Shown here: piece after piece, positions 1-11,571 of the stretch
Numbering within the stretch: the first letter of the stretch is position 1
How the letters are laid out: every line of letters begins with the position of its first letter
Origin: Hofstenia miamia
Lineage: Eukaryota > Xenacoelomorpha > Acoela
Direction of reading: 5' to 3'
Length of the DNA: 64,000 nucleotides
NCBI GenBank assembly: GCA_004352715.1
Contig: SCFE01000025.1
Location: forward strand, 1,407,554-1,471,553
Made by a program: the position numbers and the translations under genes
Notes under the pieces: model-generated
The model's database searches: none
Told to the model about the DNA's origin: nothing
Seen by the model: only the letters and a program-made list of their open reading frames with translations

Positions 1-423
1 TATTAAAATGGTTTCTATTTATAAGCTATCCCATTCAGTATTTGGAACATTAAACTATGTTGTTATTTTCAAAAATATTAAATTCATAAAAATTGAAGCA
101 ACAATATTGCTTGTTTGATATGGACTTTCTTGTCAACATTTTATTTCAGTGTAATAACACTAAACATTAAACTAACCGTGAGACTACAGTTTAACTCTAT
201 TAGTTTTGCGGAACAAATAGTTGGATGGAAGTCGAATTTCGATTATTGTGAATCGAATCTTATCCCCTCCATTGACCTTCATTTTTATTATCATGGCTTT
301 TCTGTGAGTGCGTTTATGTTTATAAGGCATATTTTTTGGTCATTCTCAGAAAAAATCAAATTACAAAAGTCCATTCATATCCCTAAAAAGAATTATGCCT
401 AAAATTGGAATAATAAATACTAA
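1..423. other. No recognised feature
   Basis: A+T-rich DNA. A 95-codon open frame on the plus strand (115-402) resembles no family I know and could arise by chance. No splice-site pattern or repeat was recognised. Confidence 0.5.
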
Positions 424-424
424 T

Positions 425-425
425 G

Positions 426-478
<53 letters not shown>
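425..478. repeat. (AAT)n trinucleotide microsatellite
   Basis: An uninterrupted run of about 18 AAT units. The poly-Ile or poly-Asn frames read through it are not genes. The same trinucleotide borders the LINE modules near 25 kb and 26.1 kb, but no such module is recognisable next to this run. Confidence 0.95.
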
Positions 479-479
<1 letters not shown>

Positions 480-521
480 TATATTTATGATTACGAACTA
501 TACAAGAATAAAATTCGAAAN

Positions 522-541
522 TATATATATATATATATATA
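522..541. repeat. (TA)n microsatellite with adjacent ambiguous base
   Basis: Ten TA units preceded by a single N at 521. The ambiguous base beside a simple repeat suggests an uncertain consensus call. Confidence 0.9.
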
Positions 542-1199
542 TGATCGTTTAAAAATATTTGTGATTTTTGCTATTTTGAAGGTAATTGATTCCTTGACAG
601 CTATAGCGTTGTGAAGACGTAGACCCCTTAATTGGATGAACTCGTATCTCATATGCTCTGAAACTTGTTCCTTAGTGGGCATATGTTTTCTACTCATAAT
701 TTGTAGCAATTCTGTCGTACAACCTTGATTATGGGGTCTTGAGGGTTTTTATTTGAGGAGTTCCTTGTTTTTACTCTTTGCCTTCTACGACATTATCTGC
801 AGGCAAATTATTGGTTTTCGGTTATCCCAGCTTTTCAACAGATCTAGAAAAATTTGTACATCTGTCAAGAAAGTAAGAGAATATGATTGAGGAAATTTTA
901 TGGACACTCTGGATAAATCAAGGCAATTTAATGGTAAAAAGCATCATATATTTTTTGAAAAAACAATAAGACATATCGTGCAACAATATAAAAAACAAAA
1001 CATTTTCAGTTTTTAGCAGATAGTTTTTCTCTTCCCCTCAAGCAGCCAAGTTGTTTTAGTTTATCACTGTTGTCTAGCACAAGTACTTTGAAAAAATATT
1101 TTAAAATTTAAGACATGCTCCTTGAATTGCATTCGCTGGACTATCAATAGAATAAAGCTTGGCTGAAAAGAACTCGGCCGTGACCCAAGTTGTACTTTT
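542..1199. other. No recognised feature
   Basis: A+T-rich spacer between the microsatellites and the 3' end of the minus-strand LINE. No coding similarity, terminal repeat or RNA gene was recognised. Confidence 0.4.
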
Positions 1200-1368
1200 T
1201 CTTAAATAATAATTTAATTTATTAAATGCCGGTGACCCAAAGGTTAAAGAGGCATAAAAGCAAACTATTCAAGCACAAATTATAGAATATAAATATTTAA
1301 GATAGGTACAAAACAGTTAGAAATATGACATGTCTCTTAAGGTTTGATGGTATACAAAAAATTGTCGT

Positions 1369-1385
1369 AGTCGCTCGGAGCGACT
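1369..1385. repeat. Perfect short inverted repeat in the LINE 3' region
   Basis: AGTCGCTC, one G, then GAGCGACT: an 8-bp perfect stem with a one-base centre, unusually G+C-rich for the window. It lies in the 3' part of the LINE. LINE 3' ends often hold a hairpin recognised by their own reverse transcriptase, but that role here is only inferred. Confidence 0.5.
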
Positions 1386-1559
1386 GCTGATGTCACAAGA
1401 TTGGTATGGATGCAAAGGATATCCGCTGTCTCTTTCGTTTGGGATAAGCCGATGTAGAGAGTGTGAGAAGATTTTCATGCGGTTCCAGAGTTTTTCGCGA
1501 CTCTTCTATCATGTAAGCTGGTAGCGCTTAGATGAGCACATGCGTCTTCGTAATTCATT

Positions 1560-1795
1560 TTCTGTAAATAATTTTAAGAGCCCTCATTTGAACCCGTTCC
1601 AGTTTCTGAGACAGTTATATTCCAAGGTTGCTATGCCAGAGTGGTGCACAATATTCTACTATAGACCGAATGATGGAGTGTAAACCTTAAGGACATCTTC
1701 ACGGGATACACCACTAACCATGAGGCATTTAATGAAATGCATTCTCTTCGAGTCCTTTTTAACTAGGTAATTGGTATTCAGAGTCCATTTTACTG
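1560..1795 (-). pseudogene. LINE C-terminal (thumb and tail) remnant
   Basis: Downstream of the RT frame the minus strand reads a segment with KRMHFIKCLMVSGVSREDVLKVYTP and then LEYNCLRNWN, with internal stops. Jockey and CR1 type LINEs have an equivalent segment of the form LxxLKRxGVSxxDLLxVY, followed by LExAxPVWH. This extends the LINE trace beyond the long open frames towards its 3' end. Confidence 0.55.
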
Positions 1796-1848
1796 AGTGG
1801 AAAATTACAGCTAACAATTTGGTCGAATCAAGTCATTTAAGACAGCAT

Positions 1849-2745
1849 TCATAATGTATCATTTCTGGTGGAGATGGTCAGCTTATGACACTTTTTAGGG
1901 TTTAAGTGCAAGTCGTAGACCTCGCAACAGGATTTGACTTCTAAAAATAACTGTAATGCGTTACTGTTCTCATTTGTAGAAACAGTTTCCCAAGCAGTAC
2001 TATAATCAACGTATTTTAGCCTTTTACTATACAAAATTAGTAAACTGTTTACCGTCATAGCAAATAGCCATGGGCCGAGTCTAGTACCCTGGGGAACTCC
2101 AGAAAGACTATCTCCCAATTTGATAACGTACAGTCAGTTAGACAAACAAAAGCGTTGTTGGCGACTTGTCAAGAACGATAATATCCAATTAATCACCAAA
2201 CACAAGCATAGCAATTACCCTTGTCGAAATTACTAAGCAAATTATGAGTAGGGAAGAATTTTAGGTTTTAGTTCATTTACCAGGATGATGTCTTCGATTA
2301 TCTTATAGACCTGGTGAGTAAAAGTAACAGAAATAAACCGAATATCAGTTAGCGGACATTCAATCTGTGCTGTCTTTTTGAGAAAAATTTAGTGAGTTGC
2401 GCAAAAGGAAAACGTATCTGCTTGTCTGAACGACATATTACCCAACGGTGATAAGGGACGTGGCAGCTCACAGGCACATTCTTTCAAAATCCAGGATGAG
2501 ATAATATTAACATTTACGTCAGGACCAGCAGCTTTGACGCAGTTTATAGATTTCAAGTATTTGTACATGATATATTCATCGATTTGTACTGTGAAAATTT
2601 CATGGCAGTTATCCACCTGATCTTTTAAAGCTAGCCCAGGGTACAGTTTAGTAATAATAGCAAGATCATGGTTTACATAATTAGTCAAAAAGATGGACGA
2701 TAATTCTGTTAGTTTCCCACTACGAGTTAGATATCTTGACTTCAT
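1849..2745 (-). pseudogene. LINE reverse transcriptase, broken
   Basis: The 5' frame (2745-2389) contains VKAAGPDVN and WILKECACELPRPLS, the KAxGPD fingers motif of LINE reverse transcriptases. Stops follow, and the 3' frame (2118-1849) then contains LSGVPQGTRLGPWLF, the hallmark VPQG block. The active-site box, normally xxDD, reads KYVDYSTAWE, so its second Asp is Tyr. LNPKKCHKLTIS follows, as in the K-C box after the active site. The lost active-site Asp and the interruptions mean no activity. Confidence 0.85.
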
Positions 2746-3148
2746 TTTAACTTTACCAGCTATGGCCTTAATATTGTTCCATCATTTCTTTGGGTTTTTC
2801 ATTTTCAACTTAACAATATTTGATTCAAAATAATGTATACGCTGTTTATATATAGTTCTTGTGGTGAGATTACGCCACTGTTTAAACTTGGCAATATCTC
2901 CTTTCTTTAAAACTTTCTAATCCTTTCATTAAATCATGGTTTATCATTATATTTGACGTGAAACTTTTTAATGGGAAATGAATTGTCAATATTTTGTCAA
3001 GTAATCAGCAAAACAGGACCATGAAGTGGTGAAATTGGAGTTGGTGTCAATAATGTTTTCCCAAATGGTTTGACTTGTATTTATTCACTAGTGATGTATC
3101 TCGTTTCCGAATATGTTTAACAACGTTCAGTTTGTGCTTTCCAGGTAG

Positions 3149-3734
3149 TTACTTAAAAAGGCCTATAGATAAATGGTGACATCCATCTAGATTTGTTAAT
3201 GGCTTAGGCGTCATATAAAATTGTGTAAAAATCTTATCAATGGTTTTGCGCTTATGAATGTGGAAATTGACAACTTGCTTTAACTGATACTCTCGATACA
3301 AAAACGAGGAGTCTAAATCATTAAATTCACCACACAAAATGATTGCATTGTTAGGATACATTTGTTGGATGCAATTCAGATATTTTCTAAAGGAACTTTT
3401 CATTTCCTTTGCAATTTCTTATCCCAGAAGGGACGGTATACCACATTAATGACATAACCACTAGTCACTCTTGGTGATCTATGTGCAGTGAGATGGATCC
3501 AAATGCATTCGGTACCATCAGCTGAGGTCTTGTCGGCCTACATTCATTTCCAAGATAATCCATACATTTCTTTAATAAATATATCATCACCCCGCCTCTG
3601 GATTTGTCCCCGGCTTTTTTTCTGTCATTTCTTTCCAAGCGGTAGCCGGTAATACAGACTGAAACATCGAGGATATCGTACGAAAGATTTTTTTTAGTTA
3701 ACATACCTAAATCTGGTTGATTGCTACTGACCAT
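3149..3734 (-). pseudogene. LINE AP-endonuclease domain, two broken open frames
   Basis: The first frame (3734-3465) carries the N-terminal half, with VSVCITGYRLERNDRK followed by GDKSRGGVMIYL. These are the GY..-R-DR and RGGV blocks of LINE endonucleases. The second frame (3403-3149) carries NAIILCGEFNDLD, YQLKQVV, then TIDKIFT and a final GCHHLSIGL. These are the GDFN, LDKIFT and SDH-like blocks of the fold. The family D in GDFN is E here, and SDH reads CHH, so catalytic residues look damaged. A stop-containing stretch lies between the frames (3404-3464). The enzyme would nick the target DNA to prime reverse transcription. Confidence 0.75.
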
Positions 3735-3934
3735 ATAATTGAGTTAATCAATTTTGTACCTTATGGATTGATAATTGCCTAAAATTATATCCGTAATAAA
3801 ATGATCAACCTTAACTAGTCACTTACTGTTTGCTGGACTACTGTCAAGCAGTGGAGTACTATTTCTGATTCAAACTCTATGTCGTTCAATTCCACTATTA
3901 ATTAGTAGCCGGCGCTTTTTTAACATGGATGATT

Positions 3935-4165
3935 CTAGCTCTCTTTTTGCCAACATAAATCTTGCGAGATAAGTACCTTCTTTTTGTAATGCTTCAGTAG
4001 TCTTGCTTTAGCAAGTACCTTCCGAACGTCCCATTCATTTGACATTTTAATAATCATAATACGAGGGTGATTGCATTTTGGGTCATATTTTCCCAAACGA
4101 TAAATATTCTTTATTTCGATTTTGTCCTCATTTAGATGAGCCAGTAAAGCTTTGGCTTCACTCAT
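3935..4165 (-). pseudogene. LINE ORF1 C-terminal fragment (nucleic-acid-binding protein)
   Basis: A 76-residue open frame starting MSEAKALLAHL. It contains IYRLGKYDP, then PRIMIIKMSNEWDVRKVLAKA, then KKVLISQDL. This spacing of an RLG motif, a beta-strand-like segment and a final ISQDL matches the C-terminal domain of LINE ORF1 proteins, which bind the element RNA. The start is just the first Met of the surviving frame; the family protein extends further upstream. It lies immediately 5' of the endonuclease fragment in the same orientation. A comparable domain, clearly of another family, occurs on the plus strand at 58.7-58.9 kb. Confidence 0.65.
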
Positions 4166-4200
4166 TTGGTCATCTAGGCTGTACGATCATGTGCAGATAA

Positions 4201-4662
4201 TTCTTGGACCCCGTTGACATGAATGCTGTACTTAAATTTAGTTGAGACTGTGATTGTAGAGAGTCCTACCTTGTTCGCAGCGTGATTGACGCTTTTCATT
4301 TGAATATCGTCCAGTTTTTCAGGTTTGTCGAAGATATCCTTGCACATTCCCATTATAATATTGTCAGCTCCAATATATCCTTTGCTATATTTGTAATGAT
4401 TACTGTTTTATGGCCAGTACCAACACAACTGTTATATATCAAGAGAACGTTATCCATGATGGACATTAAGTTATTCAAAGATGAAGTAGTAAAACCGGTG
4501 TGGCCAGCATACCAGTGCCTTTTTGTAAAGATATCTTCATTTCATTAAATAGACAAATTGCACGTATTGTATATACTGTGATTTTTTGAGGAAGAAATGC
4601 TATGTTTGCACAGTTATAAAAAACACGACCGTACGCTAAGTAGTTACTATTTGTCAAACAGT
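4201..4662. other. Unassigned stretch between LINE and transposase fragment
   Basis: The minus strand gives short open stretches with no family I recognise. They could be the LINE ORF1 5' part or the tail of the transposase fragment upstream. The plus-strand open frame at 4282-4548 is probably a shadow. Confidence 0.3.
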
Positions 4663-4971
4663 TTATATAATAAGTTTACAAAAAGCACTTTTGAGAGCAC
4701 AGGTATACGTTAGTCCGCTTCTATTTAAGTTTGTGACAAAATCTGAGTTAATATGATTGTCATCGATATGCTCAGTCGTCACACTAGTACCTCGAAATTT
4801 GTGTTGCAGATACCCAGCTAGAAAAATAATTTTATGTTTGAAAACATCATTAGATTGCATGAGGTCTTCAATGTCAGTAAAAGTGATGTTCAATTGATTA
4901 AAATAATCAATAAAAATGCTAGAGGTACAAGTCACATTGCTAGACTTGTGTGGCTTAGACTCATATTTCAA
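4663..4971 (-). pseudogene. Probable DNA-transposase C-terminal fragment (P/THAP9-like is possible)
   Basis: A 102-residue frame contains IIFLAGYLQHKF, then about 20 residues later SDFVTNLNRSGLTY. A (V/L)AGY-x-x-x-KF block followed by an L-x-R-G-G-L-T block is characteristic of the C-terminal half of P-element/THAP9-like and related transposases. Here the GG is SG. No N-terminal domain or terminal repeat was found. It lies just 5' of the LINE on the same strand, and the LINE may have inserted into or beside it. The exact superfamily is uncertain. Confidence 0.4.
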
Positions 4972-5194
4972 AAGTGCATGGAGGCTTTGTCTATTGCAGC
5001 GGCCTGATTTCTACATTTGTACATTTTCATCAATATACTATATCAATTAAAATGCATCGCAAAATATTAGATCCGGAGAGCCAGTTGCTAGTCCTTATAT
5101 ATAAAGGGTCTAAGAGTGAACGTGACATCGCCACTGGAAGTTTACTACAGTAGTGTGCATTGGAATATTTTGTTATTGTCTAAACTTATATAGC

Positions 5195-6085
5195 CACCAC
5201 CAGTGGTACACTGGTGGGAAATGAGTGGGATGGGTGACCACCAGCCCCCATCAGTGGACTACTGGTGTAGAAGTAGTGGCAACTGCAGCCACTTATATCC
5301 ACCCGTGGACCACTGATGGTAAATTAGTGGCAGCAGTACATTGTTCAACTACAAACTAAAACAATTTTTCTTATTATGTTGTTCTTAGTGATTCCCAAAT
5401 ATATTATAATTCACTATTGCACACCTGGCTTAAGTAAAAGAGCAGTAATTACATTAATACTTTCTCATCACTTTGAATATTTATATTCCAATATTAAATG
5501 CAGTCTTAAAAGCATGCCTTCCTTTTTCACATTCTGTATTGAAGCAATGAAATTGTCATGTTATATAAAATTATGGAATTTGTGAGTGGTACGAAATGAA
5601 TGGTACTAGCGCCACCAGTGGCCCACTGGTGGAACAAAATAATTTATTCATGATTATTCCCTGACCTTGAAACTAATATTTATATGAGTAGTTAAAATTG
5701 GACAAAAATTATTTTTAATTATTAGAAAAAAATAATGTTTAAAAATTGCAATTTCTTCTAAAATTGAAAACTTAATTTTTTGCATATTTTGTTTTTCATT
5801 ACCTAATTTATTCAATATGAATGCCAAGCTTGCTAGTATTTTCTTCAACCCTTTGTTAGGCTGGTGTTATTTTAAACTGCAATTTTGAGACTATTATTCA
5901 ATATATAAGTTTACCCTTGTTACATCTAAGACATTCCTCTGATGTTAAAATCCTACTTTTGTCATCATTGGCCCACCAATTCCCCACTAGTTAACTTCCT
6001 ATGTGCCGCAGTGGGCTACTGGTGGCCCACCAATTAGCTATCAGTGGTCCATTGCTGCTGATGGCCATCCAGTGTTTGACTACTT
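5195..6085. repeat. Palindrome-based repeat region, possible non-autonomous transposon
   Basis: The unit is CCACCAGTGG, one base, then its reverse complement. A perfect 21-bp copy lies at 5612-5632. Imperfect copies lie at 5197-5217, about 5252-5266, 5299-5319, 6009-6025 and around 6042-6056. The outer copies cluster at both ends of a roughly 900-bp A+T-rich stretch, with one copy in the middle, as in elements with subterminal repeats. I could not define terminal repeats or a target duplication. Open frames inside (5376-5585, 5654-5848) show no similarity. Confidence 0.6.
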
Positions 6086-8242
6086 GGGAGTTAAAACGCA
6101 TGAAAAACGTGAGTGCAATTTTAATGATTGAAGCAAGTATCTATTTGCTATAGTGAAAACTGGATATAGCCAACAACGCTGAATTGCATTTTAGCCCTTA
6201 GATGCATAGCATGGTTCAATTTGACCCACATCACTCTTTACAAAGATAGTTTTGGCTCTACCTATTTATGTATTTTTCATTAAATCATTAATCAGATTTA
6301 CGAATTTATGAGAATAGAGTGCAAATTATCAACATTGGCAACATGGTTAAAATTTGCCCATGACATGATTTACCCTCGACAGAATATGCAATGGTTTTAA
6401 CTTTTTTACTTCTAAGAAACAATTTGACGAATATGTAGTATTTCTGGTATGTTGTTAGCCCCTTTTTGACACATTCCCATTTACAGCAGGTTTAGAAAAG
6501 TGCAGTTTTGTGAATTTGCTTTGCATTTGTATGTAATGTGTTTCCCTGAAATCATTTTCTCCCACATGCTCATGCACAGGGTTAGATCAAGTTTCTATTT
6601 CATAGTGAAAATGCTGGTCGCTATCAGGCTTATCACACTAATGGATATCTCAACAGAGTAAGAGTCCTATATCTACAGTAATTGTTTCTCAAGAGCACTA
6701 GTTATATTTAGGTATTCTGGACCAATGATCAATGAAAGTACGGCAATTATGCAGTAAATATAAATACAGTATTGGATTGTGAATTTCAATGCAGTAATCA
6801 TACTAATTGGACTAGTTCTGTAACTAGATGTTGTGAAATAAATTGGTGGTCCAGTGTCCGGTTTTATCTCTGATTCAGTCTTATTGAATATAATTCTCGA
6901 GTGCTGTAAAACTAAATACACGAATACACGATATATGAAGCATTGCTTCCTGTGCAGTACAATGCTCTAGCGAGGATTACTATAGCCCTAAGATATAATA
7001 ATGATTAGCAATTATCTACTTGTATGACTATATGTTACATAGTACTGCCACAACCAGGAACATCTTCTTCGATGTCCTCATTTCTAATAAAAAATACATC
7101 TAGAAATGACAGAAATTGTTACCAAAATTGTGGCAAGCAAACATGCGCTTTGGTCATAGTTTCAATATTCTGTGGATAGATCACTTCAATCAACGTAGAA
7201 TATTGGTTGGCCCTCGTTTATCATATTCAAATAAAAAATTGCTGAATAGAAATTCTTACATATCATTAAAATTAAAAAAATTCTATAAATTGTAAGTTAG
7301 CTTTTTAGTAAGGCTATACTTTTCCAGAAGTTTGAATCGAGCGGTGTTTGTCGATTGATATACTTTATAGGACGTCAATAAACATTAGTTTGTCGAGCGA
7401 AAGGCTTTATCTTATATTTAATGAATGCTGCTATCGCATCTACGGTAACTTGACGTCGAGAAGTTTGTGATAAGCAGTTGGTTGTTCGACAAGAATAACT
7501 CCTGATATTTTCAATTGAGCTTTCGCCTCGACGGAAAATCAATCACAGGCTATTTCTATACAGTTAATTGACTCAATATTTTTCGATGTAAATACATGTA
7601 ATATGAAAAGCTATAAGGAAATTTGCAATTTTAAAGTACATATAATACTACAATAATGTTATTGTTTCAAAGGATATACATGCTTAGAGCTTAATCAATA
7701 ATTCGCATAGTGAAATATAAAGAAGTGGTGGCTGATAATAGCCTCTTGAGGTGACAGTTTTTACCTAATATTCAAATGAAGACTAAGAACGTCATCTCTG
7801 AGATGATCCCAATTAGGACATAACGCTTGCTTTATGAACTAAAGTATTTCAAATCTATGCATATCTGTGAATAATAAACCTGTCCTCAGTAACCTTACTG
7901 AGTGGTACAGGAGGTGTGGCAACACCTAGTCGCCAAATGGCAACAAAACATTTTATTCTGCAAAAATATCTTCCTATAGGCAATTTTAAACAAGTTTGAA
8001 AGCCAAAATATAAAAATAACAAAGTAGTTATATAAATATAGCAAAAAATTTGATCCCAAAGTTAGAAAATATATCTGAAATAAACAATTCAGACAATTTT
8101 GGAGGACCAATTGTTATGCAAGTACAAAATATGTAGTAAAAAGTATCTAGCATACAACAAAGCGGTTACTACAAATTTAATGCATAAATTTGAGGGAGGG
8201 GGTGTTTAGCATCACTCTAAGAAACGGCTAACTTATAAATCA

Positions 8243-8257
8243 GATATATATATATAT
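8243..8257. repeat. Short (TA)n run
   Basis: About seven TA units followed by a T-rich run. Confidence 0.8.
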
Positions 8258-10309
8258 TTTTTTATATACTTATTTATACGTAACTTAAGAAATTTAATCA
8301 TTGCCTAAAACATGGAAAGTGTCATTGGTTCCATGACGCTACTTAAATAGCACTTTCCGCAGTTTTGGCCCAACTTGGCATGTATTTTATGCTATCACAT
8401 CTTTTTCATACCTACTACGTCATCAAAAAGTTTAATTGAAGGGTAGACTATTTTTTTCTAAATTTTTATAATTTGTATAAGAAACTACTTACGTGTAAGG
8501 ATTTTCGCAGTCCCCCATCTAAATGATTCATGGAAGCTAAAGATATTTCAGTTCAGTATTGCAGAATATAATAAAATAATTGGAAAAGTAAACCACCAAC
8601 AAGCTGCTTCCTATCACCAATAGCTCATTTATATGTTCAAGTAGCAACTTTTCTTGGGTTTCATAAAACAGTGTTTTGCATGACAGTAATATAGCTATCA
8701 TAGCCAAACCGAATGCTCACATTTGTAAAACTATGCTTTTCTATGACAAAATCCGTAATTTACTAGTTTTTGTGATCCAATTATGACAATATTTTGAGTG
8801 CTAATAAATCATTTATTGAAACTGCACTCTTAATGGACATTTCTCTTCTTCTTCAATTGTAATCTTCAGAAATGTTCTAAGTTTTCCAAAATATATATAT
8901 TTTTGACAGCATTGAAAATTCTTTTCCATCTATTCTATCACCTTTGACAATCCCATGTGCGATGTGTCTCATGCAAATCTGTGATATAAGTGAACACACT
9001 GCGCAAAATACTATTAATTCGTCTGCGTGAATTCAATTCTCGAACAAACTCATGCTGCAGATTTGAAATGAAATTAATTTAAAATGATCTTAAAGATTTT
9101 TATTTCAATTGACAATTATACGGTAATTATGTTGGCTGCATTGACTACAAAGGATGCTCATTCTTGCAAGTTACTTAGTTATACACTATTTCCTAGAAGA
9201 GTAATTATTTGCAACATTGATCAACATAACTTAAGCTTCAGCAATTATAATCTTCATCAAATATCTTGCTTGCCTCTCCTTTCTTCAATTTTAAGGCTCA
9301 TGATTAGAGTAGAGAAAGCACTGGTGACTTCTTTCAAAAGAAAAATCCAATAAAAACAAAAAACTTCATAAAATATGACCTTTCACGCGAAAAGGGTTAA
9401 TTAACATTTTTTCAATTTTTGTTGCAAATCAAAAATTAATGGTAAACATTATATTTTACAGGTAAATCATGACAGGAAGTATTTTAGTTAGTGTGTGACG
9501 TTGAGTTATTCAATGAGAGCTGGGCAGATTGTCTTCTCTCGCTTTGTTTTAGTGTGGCCGGGTTGATGGCAGTGGCTACATGCCCTTTTTCTCTGTGAAC
9601 TAGATTGTTGTTCGTTTGAGGTTGTAGTAGAGTGCTGCTGACAGCTTGGTAAAGGTATTCTATTTAAGCGATTACAGCTCTCTATTTAAAGCGCCGTTTT
9701 CTCAAAATTACTTCTCTTGGGGATAGTACCCTTTTTGCGTGACTTGTCACAAATATAAAAACACTAAAATTTCTGGCATAAATTTTTTTCAAAAAGATGT
9801 ATATTTAAATAATGTTAGCTCTCTTTATCTTCATGTGATAAAATAGTTTCTCTCCACATTTTATCAGTGATCGGCATTGAGTATTTCCAACCCGTTCATC
9901 CTTGCACTAATGACTGTGTTTTTTATTCTATAATTCGTATCAAATATTGTAAAAAGCATTTTCAATAGTGAAATACTTGCAAATTTAATTCCAAATTTGT
10001 GAATTTTAATACTTTAAATGAATTTGACAATAAAAGGATGAATTGACTTTTATCGTTGTCATCAGGTTCAAAATCAACACCAAAACGTCTGCTTTTCTAT
10101 CACAAGTTCGTTTTTGTTCGTTGACAACAAAGTCATCGTTATTTATGCGTAAATTCTATTGTTCAATTTAAAATCTTTTGGTTACATCATTCATAATTAC
10201 ATTAATTTATCAAAGATAATCCTATTCTTTGTTTGATCATATTACAATTCAAAGAGTATGCTGGGTGGCATGATATAAACAAATTTAATGTTTTTAGACG
10301 CAATTACTG

Positions 10310-10311
<2 letters not shown>

Positions 10312-10351
<40 letters not shown>
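10312..10351. repeat. (TA)n microsatellite
   Basis: Twenty uninterrupted TA units. Confidence 0.95.
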
Positions 10352-10355
<4 letters not shown>

Positions 10356-11375
10356 ATAAATAAATTCTCGCTAGGAACATTTTAGGATTGGGTATTATTT
10401 TGAATATCCGTTTGTTATCTTGTGTTAATAATGTTCTCTTTGTGAAAGGAGTAAATATTGTACAAGTGTTGTATAACACGAATTTGGCATTGTCCTTGCT
10501 AAAATCCTCTGACATGAGCTATCGATACCATACCTTTTGAAAAAAATACATTTAATCAGGTAAACACTGTTTAGGCTTTCTCCAATATTGCTAACAAATG
10601 GGAATTCTTTAATCAGGCGGACCTTACACCCCGGTGTTATATACACGCTTACATTCGAATAAGGTTTTATTTAAATTCTCATGCGCTGAAAACGGATTTC
10701 AGAGAACAGTACATATCCTTCAAACTTTGAGGTCATTAATGTTTAACTTTGAGAAACAAAAGTTAAATTTTTGAAAGTAGCGTTCTTAATCAAGTTTCTT
10801 TTGTGTTGATTAACAATAATAAATATGGAATTACATTACGTAGACTCAGCTCCGTAATATTTTGAGTCCAACACTGGTAATTGAATATTTGAATTCTACT
10901 GTAAAATGTAGGATTTTCAAGTAAACAGTCTATTATACACTGCATGGTTAGGGTAAAGGTAGACGGAATTTGGATTTGGAATTAGGAACGGTACGGTCTA
11001 ATTCGTGTTGAAAGCACCACGGTTTGGGAACGGTACATTACAGTATCAGAAAACGCTTTGCTTATCAACATTCGTAATACAAAGACTTATACCAGGGCTG
11101 TAAATGGGATAGGTTGATTCAACATCACCCACCGATGGACTTGGTAATACCTAGGGTTGGGGAAAAGTTTCAAATTAATGCGGTACATGATTGGGTTATT
11201 GAAATACAATAGACATGCACACTTTAAGGGGGTTAAACATTATATATTGAAATATTAATACATTTTATGTGTTTGTTTTCAAAAAGATTAATATAAAATG
11301 TAATGAGGCAAAACCTGAAGTCATATCAAAATTTTGGCTGAGTCAATTTAGATGACATTTTCACACCACTTCTTA

Positions 11376-11568
11376 TACCCCGTTTACACGTGACACGAGA
11401 CATGCATGTCTTGTGTTTTCAATGAGCAAATGTCACGTCTAAACACCCAAAACACGCGACATTCTCTACTTGAGTGGTTGAATGTCGCGTGTTTTGGGTG
11501 TTTAGACGTGACATTCGCTCGTTGAAAACACAAGACATGCATGTCTCATGTCACGTGTAAACGGGGTA
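11376..11568. mobile_element. Hairpin MITE, probably PIF/Harbinger type
   Basis: A 193-bp foldback element made almost only of two 89-bp arms (11376-11464 and 11480-11568) and a 15-bp loop. Aligned by eye, the arms differ at only about three positions. The ends are TACCCCGTTTACACGTGAC and its complement. TTA occurs directly before the left end (11373-11375) and directly after the right end (11569-11571). A 3-bp TTA/TWA duplication is characteristic of PIF/Harbinger. It has no coding capacity and would be moved by a transposase supplied elsewhere. The superfamily rests on the 3-bp duplication. Confidence 0.8.
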
Positions 11569-11571
11569 TTA

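Larger units (their letters stand above)
1200..4200 (-). mobile_element. Decayed LINE retrotransposon, AP-endonuclease type (CR1/L2/Jockey-like)
   Basis: Read on the minus strand from about 4200 down to about 1200, the block gives in order an ORF1 tail, an AP-type endonuclease, a reverse transcriptase and a C-terminal thumb region. This is the usual order in CR1, L2 and Jockey type LINEs, which copy themselves by target-primed reverse transcription. Every domain is cut by stops and frameshifts, so the element is dead. The 3' end is placed near 1200-1235, where the coding trace fades into a short A/T-rich stretch rather than a long poly(A). The 5' end is uncertain. The broken open frames are listed separately. 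The clade is inferred from domain order only. Confidence 0.8.
6086..11372. other. Long A+T-rich stretch without recognised genes
   Basis: Apart from simple repeats at 8243-8257 and 10312-10351, I see no coding similarity, terminal repeats or RNA genes. Short open frames (6673-6921, 7895-8110, 9084-9353, 10425-10646) have no recognisable motif. The segment near 10970-11160 repeats GGAACGGTAC twice and may be the worn end of a DNA transposon, but this is not secure. Confidence 0.4.
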